Shown piece after piece: positions 35,932-42,300 of a DNA stretch of 42,300 nt. The position numbers and the translations under genes are program-made. The number at the start of each line of letters is the position of its first letter. Within the stretch, counting starts at the first letter, position 1. Under the pieces are notes generated by a model. It ran no database searches and was not told where the DNA came from. It saw only the letters and a list, made by a program, of their open reading frames with translations. This DNA is from Ilumatobacter_A sp047610085 (GTDB lineage Bacteria > Actinomycetota > Acidimicrobiia > Acidimicrobiales > Ilumatobacteraceae): contig JBLFZD010000003.1 of assembly GCA_047610085.1 (NCBI GenBank), positions 1 to 42,300 of the forward strand. Direction: 5' to 3'.

Positions 35932-36621
35932 TCATTCGTTCGCCGTCAAAGGCGCGCCGAGGCGGGCGGTCACGGCAGCGCGGACTTGCGCGTCAAACGA
36001 ATTGACATGCTGTTCGAGTAAGTGGGCGACCGCGTCGGCGTCGCGTGATTCCAGGGCGTCGTGGATCGCTGCGTGCTCGTCGACGGCGTGGGCCATGTCG
36101 TGGACGTCTGCGAGGTACATGTGCCACAGGCGGTCGGACTGCGCGTACAGCGCGTCGAGCGTGTTCGTGAGGAATCGGTTGCCCGATGCGCTCCAGATGA
36201 TCTCGTGGCACTTCCGGTCGAGTTCGAGGAGCTCAGCGGGAAGCTTGCCCGGGAGTTCGGTCTCGGCGAGCACATCGGACATCTCGTCCCAGTCGGCCTG
36301 CGTGCCGCGTTTGGTGGCGAGTCGCGCAGCGTAGGGCTCCATGATTGCTCGGGTTTCGTAGAGCATCGCCAGTTCGTCAAACTCGATGGCGCTCACGAAC
36401 ATGCCGCGGCGCGGGATAACGGTAACGAAGTGATCTCGGGCCAGGCGTTGTAGGGCTTCTCTGATCGGTGTGCGGCTCATATCGAGCACGATTTCCAGGT
36501 CGGCCTCCTTCACCACGTCGCCGGGTGCCAGGTCGAGTCGAATGATCATGCGCCGGATCTCGTCGTACGCGCGCTCCGCAAGGGAAAGGGCTTGCGGCTG
36601 AGGGGTTGACACAGCACTCAT
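35932..36621 (-). CDS. GntR-family regulator, FCD (FadR/VanR-like) type
   Basis: The 229-residue protein has an N-terminal winged helix (AERAYDEIRRMIIRLDLAPG, DLEIVLDMSRTPIREALQRL, IPRRGMFVS) and a helical FCD ligand domain (DRKCHEIIWSASGNRFL, AVDEHAAIHDALESRD, HLLEQHV) with the metal-binding His residues of the class. ATG 36621 was chosen; ATG 36642 and, for a leaderless transcript, GTG 36612 are alternatives. The frame's long upstream extension is antisense to the next gene and not coding. It is divergent from the FAD/GcvT copy 2 operon, which it probably controls along with itself. Confidence 0.9.
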   Translation of the reverse strand: MSAVSTPQPQALSLAERAYDEIRRMIIRLDLAPGDVVKEADLEIVLDMSRTPIREALQRLARDHFVTVIPRRGMFVSAIEFDELAMLYETRAIMEPYAARLATKRGTQADWDEMSDVLAETELPGKLPAELLELDRKCHEIIWSASGNRFLTNTLDALYAQSDRLWHMYLADVHDMAHAVDEHAAIHDALESRDADAVAHLLEQHVNSFDAQVRAAVTARLGAPLTANE

Positions 36622-36648
36622 ACTCTGTTGATATATCACCATTGTCAA
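36620..36648 (-). promoter_or_regulatory. GntR promoter and TGATATATCA palindrome
   Basis: The minus strand has TTGACA (36648-36643), 17 bases, and GAGTAT (36625-36620). A perfect palindrome TGATATATCA (36629-36638) lies between them, as expected for a GntR-type operator. The -10 element overlaps the ATG at 36621, so a transcript from here would start inside or just before the coding region, pointing to leaderless translation or a wrong start. The palindrome also lies upstream of the divergent oxidoreductase gene. Confidence 0.55.
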
Positions 36649-36705
36649 GTCCGCCGGTTTGGTGTTAGGCACCCGATCGACGCCCACGTCGAAGAGAGCA
36701 CTTTC

Positions 36706-39243
36706 ATGAGCGAGCAAGAAGTCCCGACCACCGCGAAGGTCGTCATTATCGGAGCCGGCATCGTCGGCAACTGCCTTGCTGGTCACCTGGCGCGCCTCGG
36801 CTGGACCGACATGGTGCTGATCGACAAGGGCCCGCTTCCGAACCCGGGCGGCTCGACAGGGCATGCGTCGAACTTCATCTTCCCGGTCGACCACAACAAA
36901 GAGATGGCGTTGCTGGGTGTGCAGAGCGCCAACCAGTACCGCGATGCCGAGCGCAGCGTCGACTCCGGTGGCATCGAAGTGGCGCGAACTCCCGAGCGCA
37001 TCGAGGAGTTCAACCGGCGCATGACCTCGGCCAAGGCCTGGGGTGTCGAGGCCGAACTCCTCACCCCCGCGCAGGTCAAAGAACTGGTGCCGTTCATTAA
37101 CGAGGATGTGATTCTCGGTGGTTTCAGTTGCCCGTCCGTCAGCGTCGTCGACTCCCTCGACACCGGCACGCTCTTCCGCAACGAGGCGATCGAGAAGACC
37201 GGCCTCAAGGTGTTCGCCAACACCGAAGTGCTCGACGTCGAGACCGAAGACGAGCCCGCCACCGGCCTCCAGAAGGTCACCGCCGTGGTGACTGACAAGG
37301 GCCGCATCGAAGCCGAGTATGTCGTTGTCGCCTGTGGCGTCTGGTCGAACCGTATTGCCAACATGGCCGGCGCCACCATCCCACTCGTGCCCGCCGTGCA
37401 CCAGATGGCCGACGTCGGGCCGATGGACATCCTCGCCGAGACGCAGAGCGAGATCAGCTACCCGATCGTTCGGGACATGGATACGTTCTGCTACGAGCGT
37501 CAGTCGTCCGGCTCGATGGAAGTCGGCTCCTACGCCCACCGCCCGATCCTGCATCACCCCGACGACATCCCGTCGAACGAAGAGGCAGCGCTCAGCCCCA
37601 CCGAAATGCCGTTCACGCCCGACGACTTTGACCAACAGATGGAGGAAGCGATCGAGCTGATGGACATGCTCGGCGACGCCGAGATCAAGTACGCCATCAA
37701 CGGCCTCCTCTCGCTCACTCCCGACGCGATGCCGTGCCTCGGCGAAACCATCGAAGTGCGCAACCTCTGGTCGGCAGCTGCGGTCTGGGTAAAGGAAGGC
37801 CCGGGGATGGCCCAGGTCGTGGCCGAGTGGATGACCTACGGCTATCCGCGAGTGATCGACGCGCACGGCGCCGACATCGCCCGCTTCTATGGCCACGAGC
37901 GCAACGACGACCACATCTGGAGTCGCGCCGAGGAACACTTCAACAAGACCTACGGCATCGTCCATCCGGCCGAGCAGTGGGAGAACCGCCGCAACCTCCA
38001 GGTAAGCCCGCTATTCGAGCGCCAGGTTGCGCTCGACGCCTTCTTCTTCCAGGCACGTACCTGGGAACGCCCGCAGTGGTACGGCTCGAACGCGGACCTC
38101 GCCGAGCGCTACGGAATCGAAGAACGCGAAGTCGAGTGGGACAACCGGTGGTGGAGCCCGATCACGGTTGGTGAACACCTGAACATGCGCGAGAACGTCG
38201 GTCTTATCGACCTCTCGGCGTTCCAGGAGTTCGAGATCTCTGGGCCAGGCGCCGTCGAGTTTGCCGACTACCTGTGCGTGAACAAGGTTGGCCCGGTCGG
38301 ACGCGCCACCTACACCCCGTGGCTGACCCCCGACGGCGGTTTCCACTCCGACCTCACAATGCACCGCCTTGCCGAGGACGTTGTCAGCGTCGTGACCGGT
38401 GTGTTCGACGGCGGGCGCGACTTGACGTGGATGAAGAAGTACATGCCCAAGGACGGCTCGGTCACGGTGACCGACAAGACGCTCGAGATTTCGACTCTTG
38501 GCTTGTGGGGTCCCAACGCTCCCGCGACGCTCGCCAAGCTCACCGATGCCGACCTCTCCCACGAGGGCTCGTCCTACGGCTCACTTGTCGAAGTGAAGCT
38601 GAACCTGGCTGGCGAAGAAGTCGATGCCACGCTGTTCCGCATCTCGTACGTCGGCGACACCGGCTGGGAGATCTACGTCGCCTGGGACAAGGCGCCCATG
38701 CTGTGGGATGCGCTCATGGAAGCGGGTGCCAACCTCGGCATCCGCGCCACCGGTGGCGGGGTGTACGGCACGTCGGGTCGCATCGAGAAGGGCTACCGCT
38801 TGCAGGGTGCCGAGCTCGAGAGCGAGTACAACCCGCTCGAAGCTGGTCTGGACCGCCCGAAGGTGAAGTCGGCTGACTTCATCGGCAAGGAGGCCTACCT
38901 GGCCGCTCGCGATGCCGGTGATCCTGAAGTGCTCATGGTAACGATGACGGTCGATGACCTCACCGACTCGCAGGGTCGGACTCGCTGGATGCAGGGCGGC
39001 AACGAGCCGTTGTGCGATCTGGACGGCAACACGATCATGGACTCCCACCAGCGTGTGTCGCGGGTGACGACGGCTGGCTATGCCCCGTCGGTCGGCAAGA
39101 TGGTGCTCATGGGCTACCTCCCTCGTGAGATGGCAACGGCGGGCACCAAGCTGCAGGTCATGTACATGAACGAGTACTTCCCGGTGACCGTGGTCGGTAC
39201 CGACGGCCCGTTCGACCCCGACAACATCCGGCTCAAAGGATGA
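36706..39243 (+). CDS. FAD/GcvT fusion oxidoreductase (dimethylglycine/sarcosine dehydrogenase-like), copy 2
   Basis: The 845-residue protein starts with KVVIIGAGIVGNCLAGHLAR (11-30) and GGSTGHASNF, with H53 near the covalent-FAD position of the family. It then has a DAO-type substrate domain (INGLLSLTPDAMPCLGET) and, from about residue 470, GcvT-like domains (WSPITVGEHLNMRENVGLID, SYVGDTGWEIYV, RIEKGYRLQGAELESEYNPL, GKEAYLAARD). It should demethylate an N-methyl amino acid and pass the C1 unit to tetrahydrofolate. It differs strongly from copy 1 at 19194, so a different substrate is likely. Its stop overlaps a 39-residue ORF, and etfB/etfA follow: a single operon divergent from the GntR gene. 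Confidence 0.9.
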   Translation: MSEQEVPTTAKVVIIGAGIVGNCLAGHLARLGWTDMVLIDKGPLPNPGGSTGHASNFIFPVDHNKEMALLGVQSANQYRDAERSVDSGGIEVARTPERIEEFNRRMTSAKAWGVEAELLTPAQVKELVPFINEDVILGGFSCPSVSVVDSLDTGTLFRNEAIEKTGLKVFANTEVLDVETEDEPATGLQKVTAVVTDKGRIEAEYVVVACGVWSNRIANMAGATIPLVPAVHQMADVGPMDILAETQSEISYPIVRDMDTFCYERQSSGSMEVGSYAHRPILHHPDDIPSNEEAALSPTEMPFTPDDFDQQMEEAIELMDMLGDAEIKYAINGLLSLTPDAMPCLGETIEVRNLWSAAAVWVKEGPGMAQVVAEWMTYGYPRVIDAHGADIARFYGHERNDDHIWSRAEEHFNKTYGIVHPAEQWENRRNLQVSPLFERQVALDAFFFQARTWERPQWYGSNADLAERYGIEEREVEWDNRWWSPITVGEHLNMRENVGLIDLSAFQEFEISGPGAVEFADYLCVNKVGPVGRATYTPWLTPDGGFHSDLTMHRLAEDVVSVVTGVFDGGRDLTWMKKYMPKDGSVTVTDKTLEISTLGLWGPNAPATLAKLTDADLSHEGSSYGSLVEVKLNLAGEEVDATLFRISYVGDTGWEIYVAWDKAPMLWDALMEAGANLGIRATGGGVYGTSGRIEKGYRLQGAELESEYNPLEAGLDRPKVKSADFIGKEAYLAARDAGDPEVLMVTMTVDDLTDSQGRTRWMQGGNEPLCDLDGNTIMDSHQRVSRVTTAGYAPSVGKMVLMGYLPREMATAGTKLQVMYMNEYFPVTVVGTDGPFDPDNIRLKG

Positions 39244-39359
39244 GTGTGCTGCACCCCATCGCCGCATTGACGCCGTTTGGTTTGCGTGAGGTCGTTGCGG
39301 CTGGCAGCGGCAACAACCTCACGCGAACGCTCGTCTGCAGCAACGTCGGTGTGGGATGA
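39240..39359 (+). CDS. Candidate 39-residue protein, coupled to both neighbours
   Basis: ATG 39240 overlaps the TGA of the oxidoreductase in an ATGA junction, and its own TGA (39357-39359) overlaps the ATG of etfB in a second ATGA junction. The frame has no internal stop over 40 codons. It begins MSVLHPIAALTPFGLREVV and ends CSNVGVG; it has one Cys and no clear membrane helix. The two exact four-base overlaps argue for real translation, at least as a coupling leader between the oxidoreductase and ETF. No family is recognised. Confidence 0.55.
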   Translation: MSVLHPIAALTPFGLREVVAAGSGNNLTRTLVCSNVGVG

Positions 39360-40138
39360 GGGTGCTCGTCTGTGTGAAGCGGGTGCCTGCCCCCGGGGCG
39401 AAGATCAACATCACCGATGATGGCCAGGCGGTCGACGCCACGAACCTGGGTCACACGATGTCACCGCACGAAGAGTGCGCGCTCGAGTTGGCCGTTCAAC
39501 TTGTTGAGGTACACGGCGGCGAGTCGCACGTGCTCACACTTGGAACCGCCGAAGCGGAGGAGCAGTGCCGTTGGGCGGCGTCGATCGGCACCACGAAGGC
39601 CACGTTGGTGGACGCCGGTTCGATGGACTGGGACCCGCAGCGCACCGCTCGGGCCTTGACCGAATCAATCCGCTCGATCGAAGAGGCAGACGGCACCTTT
39701 GATGTGATGATCTTCGGCAACGAGTCGGCCGACACCGGTGGGTTCCAGGTCGGTATGCGGGTCTCGCGAGCGCTCGGCCGTCCGATGGTCAATGCGATCA
39801 AGGGCGTCGAGGTCGCAGACGATGTACTCGAAGCTCGCCGCGAAACCGACGACGGCTTCGAGGTCTACAAGCTCCCCATGCCATGTGCGATCGGCGTCAA
39901 GGAAGGCATCACCTGGCCCCGATACCCGACGATGCGCGGCCGGCTCGCTTCCAAGAAGCTTGCTGTCGATGTCGCCTCCTCGGACGCGGCGCCCGGTGGG
40001 CAGACCAAGGTTCGACTGAACCGGCCGGAAGAGAAGGTGTCGGAAACGATCATCCTCGGTGAAGGCCCTGAAGCTGCGGTAAGGGCCGTCGAACTCTTGA
40101 AGGAACTCGGCCTCTGGTCGGAAGGGGTTGCGTCATGA
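39356..40138 (+). CDS. etfB: Electron transfer flavoprotein beta subunit
   Basis: This 260-residue protein has the N-terminal MRVLVCVKRVPAPGAKINIT, then HEECALELAVQL, FGNESADTGGFQVG and the late MRGRLASKK, with AMP-binding features of EtfB. It forms a heterodimer with EtfA that accepts electrons from flavin dehydrogenases, presumably the demethylases here, and hands them to the quinone pool. It overlaps etfA (ATGA). Being coupled to an FAD/GcvT enzyme, it is likely a dedicated ETF rather than the housekeeping fatty-acid one. Confidence 0.95.
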   Translation: MRVLVCVKRVPAPGAKINITDDGQAVDATNLGHTMSPHEECALELAVQLVEVHGGESHVLTLGTAEAEEQCRWAASIGTTKATLVDAGSMDWDPQRTARALTESIRSIEEADGTFDVMIFGNESADTGGFQVGMRVSRALGRPMVNAIKGVEVADDVLEARRETDDGFEVYKLPMPCAIGVKEGITWPRYPTMRGRLASKKLAVDVASSDAAPGGQTKVRLNRPEEKVSETIILGEGPEAAVRAVELLKELGLWSEGVAS

Positions 40139-41088
40139 GCGTGCTCGTTGTTGTTGAACACGATCGTGGACGGATCGCTCAGGCCTCGCTCGAAGCGTTC
40201 GCCTTTGCTGGCGGAATTGCGGCGCAACTGGGGGTGGAGGTCGAGGCACTGCTCATTGGAGCCGATGCCCTCGATCTGGCCGACGAGTGCGCGGCCCGTG
40301 GTGCAGCGACCGTGCATCACGTGCCTGATGCTGCGGTGACCGATTACGGCCCCGACGCATACGGTGCCGCTGTGGCTGGAGCTGTTGGCGTGCTCTCGCC
40401 TTCGGCCGTCGTTGCATCGGGTTCTGACCGGGGCAACGAAGTGCTCGCCTATGCCGCTGCCGACCTTGATTTGCCGTTCGTGGCGAACTGTCTTGAGGTG
40501 AAGACCGCCGACGACTGGGAGATGACCCGCGTACAATGGGGCGGATCGCTGAACGAGGAGGCGCGGCTCACGTCGCCGATGCCAATCGTGTCGTCCGCCC
40601 CGCATTCGGTGGAAGTCGGAGAGCCGATCTCGGGTGCCACGGCGGTGGTGAACACGCTTGACGTGTCGCTACCCGAATCGTTGATGGCGACGATGATCCA
40701 AGACCGCATCGTGCTGACCGAAGGGGTCACGTTGGCGACGGCTCCGGTGGTCATCGGTGGTGGACGCGGTGTCGGTTCAGCCGAAGGGTTCGACGTGCTT
40801 GAAGCGCTTGCAGCCAAGCTCGGTGGTGTCGTTGGGTGCAGCCGCGCCGTCACGAACAACGGGTGGCGCCCACACTCCGACCAGGTTGGTCAGACCGGCA
40901 CACGCATCGCCCCGCAGCTCTACATCGCCTGCGGTATCAGTGGCGCGATCCAGCATTGGGTGGGCGCAAAGGCAGCGAAGAAGATCCTCGCCATCAACAT
41001 CGACCCCGCTGCGAACATGGTTGTGAAAGCCGACTACGCGATTATCGGCGACCTCTTTGAAGTGCTGCCAGCGATCACCAACGGCTGA
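40135..41088 (+). CDS. etfA: Electron transfer flavoprotein alpha subunit
   Basis: The 317-residue protein has the N-terminal ETF domain (MSVLVVVEHDRG, VASGSDRGNEVLAYAAADLD) and the C-terminal FAD domain (APVVIGGGRGVGSAEGF, SRAVTNNGWRPHSDQVGQTG, YIACGISGAIQHWVG, INIDPAANM). All FAD-binding segments are present. The start codon overlaps the etfB stop in an ATGA junction, so the two subunits are made in equal amounts. It is the last gene of the operon; the 194 bp before the thioredoxin gene hold no further gene. Confidence 0.95.
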   Translation: MSVLVVVEHDRGRIAQASLEAFAFAGGIAAQLGVEVEALLIGADALDLADECAARGAATVHHVPDAAVTDYGPDAYGAAVAGAVGVLSPSAVVASGSDRGNEVLAYAAADLDLPFVANCLEVKTADDWEMTRVQWGGSLNEEARLTSPMPIVSSAPHSVEVGEPISGATAVVNTLDVSLPESLMATMIQDRIVLTEGVTLATAPVVIGGGRGVGSAEGFDVLEALAAKLGGVVGCSRAVTNNGWRPHSDQVGQTGTRIAPQLYIACGISGAIQHWVGAKAAKKILAINIDPAANMVVKADYAIIGDLFEVLPAITNG

Positions 41089-41282
41089 CCCCCTCGATCA
41101 CATGCTTCGGACGAAGGCGCGAGCTTCTTTGAGACGTTGCCGTGGGAGCGAAGCTCCAGAGATTGGGGATACAACTCCTTTATCATCTCATGTTTCATGC
41201 ACGGACCTCTCGGTTGGAATCGGCAGGAATATCGACGAAGCCTGCAGTGTTCAACGGGTGGCACAACACTAAGGAGAGCCCT

Positions 41283-41681
41283 GTGGCAACCATTGATCTG
41301 ACAAGCGACGTCTTCGAGAAGACGGTGACCGCCGACGGCATTGTGATCGTTGACTTCTGGGCTGAATGGTGCGGACCGTGCAAGTCTTTTGGCCCCGTGT
41401 TCGAAGCAGCATCGGAGAATCACCCAGACATTGCGTTCACCAAGATCGATACTGAAGCTGAGCAAGAGATCGCTGGTGCTCTTGAGATCCGTTCGATTCC
41501 GACGCTGATGATCTTCCGTGACGGCATCCAATTGTTCTCGCAACCGGGGGCCCTTCCGGGCCATGCGCTTGAGGACTTGATTACGCAAGTCAAAGCGGTC
41601 GACATGGACGAAGTTCGCGCCGAGCTTGCGGCTGCAGCATCGGATGACACCGCTGAGGGTGAACCAAACGCCGCGAGCTGA
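41283..41681 (+). CDS. trxA: Thioredoxin
   Basis: This 132-residue thioredoxin has the redox motif WCGPC (C30 and C33) in VDFWAEWCGPCK and the cis-Pro loop RSIPTLMIF. A C-terminal acidic/Ala extension of about 20 residues is unusual but not disruptive. GTG 41283 follows an AAGGAGAG RBS and matches the normal N-terminus; an upstream extension of the frame is poorly conserved. It is a cytosolic disulfide reductase, in tail-to-tail position with the P450 gene. Confidence 0.93.
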   Translation: MATIDLTSDVFEKTVTADGIVIVDFWAEWCGPCKSFGPVFEAASENHPDIAFTKIDTEAEQEIAGALEIRSIPTLMIFRDGIQLFSQPGALPGHALEDLITQVKAVDMDEVRAELAAAASDDTAEGEPNAAS

Positions 41682-41695
41682 ATTCGCCTCGACTG

Positions 41696-42300
41696 TTACC
41701 GGTAGGTCACGTCGAGTTCGAGGTGCTGTAGGCCACGCAGAATGAAGCTGCTGCCGTACCGCAGTGCATCGGGCTCGACCACCGACATCGTGTCGATGTG
41801 GGCGGCAAGGACCTGCAGGGCCGTGACCGTTTCGAGTCGGGCGAGTGCCGCTCCAAGGCAGAAGTGGATGCCGTGGCCAAACGCGATGTGTTGGTTGAGA
41901 CGCTCGCGATCGGGGTTGAATTCCTCGGGATTGTCGAAGACCTCGTCGTCGTGGTCCGCTGACCCGTACATCACCCAAATTGTTGATCCCTCGGGGATCG
42001 CGGTGCCGTTGATTTCGGTGTCGGCTTTGACGATGCGGAAGAGCCCTTGGTTTGGGCTTGCCCAACGCAGGCCTTCCTCAACCACTTTGTTGACGCGCCC
42101 AGGGTCAGCCTTGAGCCGCTCCCATTCGTCGGGGTTCTTGGCGAGTTGGACGATCAGGTCGGTGAGCAGGCTTGCGGTGGTCTCGCTCCCGGCCACCTGG
42201 ATCTGGCGGATAATTGAAAGCATCTCGGCGATGTTGAGCGGCCCACCCTCGACTCCCTCGCTCGGCGCAAGCTCTGCGTGGACGAGATCGCTGAGGAAAT
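41696..42300 (-). CDS. Cytochrome P450, 3' part only (cut by window edge)
   Basis: The visible 201 C-terminal residues hold the I-helix oxygen-binding AGSETTAS, the K-helix EEGLRW (ExxR), the meander region FNPDRERLNQH and the heme-binding FGHGIHFCLGAALARLE with the cysteine ligand. The frame stays open to the right window edge, so the N-terminal half lies outside. It is a bacterial class-I type soluble P450; the substrate cannot be told. The stop is TAA 41696-41698. Confidence 0.95.
   Translation of the reverse strand, partial: FLSDLVHAELAPSEGVEGGPLNIAEMLSIIRQIQVAGSETTASLLTDLIVQLAKNPDEWERLKADPGRVNKVVEEGLRWASPNQGLFRIVKADTEINGTAIPEGSTIWVMYGSADHDDEVFDNPEEFNPDRERLNQHIAFGHGIHFCLGAALARLETVTALQVLAAHIDTMSVVEPDALRYGSSFILRGLQHLELDVTYR

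Noticed and set aside
35932..37965. A 677-codon minus-strand frame covering the GntR gene and much of the second FAD/GcvT gene
   Set aside because: Only the last 229 codons are the GntR protein; the rest is antisense to a clear enzyme and has shadow-like composition.

Overview
The window is high-GC, gene-dense DNA from a free-living actinobacterium. The mix of families suggests the class Acidimicrobiia (Ilumatobacter-like, probably aquatic): acyl-ACP desaturase, MpaB-type protein, a mycobacteria-like XRE regulator beside an HBHA-like protein, betaine-type demethylation genes and P450. This taxonomic call is inference; no rRNA, tRNA, CRISPR array, phage or transposase gene was seen.

Region 1 (1-10.1 kb) is mixed housekeeping and accessory: a cyclophilin, an AlkX/YcaQ-type DNA glycosylase, a tandem pair of DUF1499 membrane proteins, an MpaB/DUF2236 protein, an AI-2E/PerM-type permease translationally coupled to an asparaginase II family protein, a GNAT acetyltransferase, a small lipoprotein, an MBL-fold hydrolase and a pectinacetylesterase-like lipoprotein. 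About 620 bp at 7.24-7.86 kb hold no convincing gene.

Region 2 (10.1-17.6 kb): thpR faces away from a compact larE-larB-larC operon for the nickel-pincer nucleotide cofactor, with no larA nearby. A 1009-residue protein follows that joins an Asp/Asn-hydroxylase-like domain, a sulfotransferase and a TIGR03032-type domain. Next is an acyl-ACP desaturase.

Region 3 (17.6-41.1 kb) is dominated by one-carbon metabolism of N-methylated compounds: an MttB-family methyltransferase homologue next to an FAD/GcvT fusion oxidoreductase; a divergent pair of a DadA/SoxB-like FAD oxidoreductase and a DgcA-like flavoprotein; two MFS transporters; a divergent MetF-like protein and formate-tetrahydrofolate ligase behind a promoter with a strong palindromic operator; a GntR/FCD regulator divergent from a second FAD/GcvT fusion; a new-looking 39-residue ORF; and etfB-etfA. 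The combined logic (inferred) is demethylation of betaine-like substrates, transfer of the C1 unit to tetrahydrofolate, electrons to ETF, and C1 oxidation or ATP recovery through MetF/Fhs. This series is interrupted at 21.7-26 kb by a lipoprotein with no standard start codon, an XRE regulator with an HBHA/phasin-like protein, two apparently frameshifted ORFs, an LpqC-like esterase and an S4-domain protein.

Region 4 (41.1-42.3 kb) has a thioredoxin and the 3' part of a cytochrome P450 that runs off the right edge.
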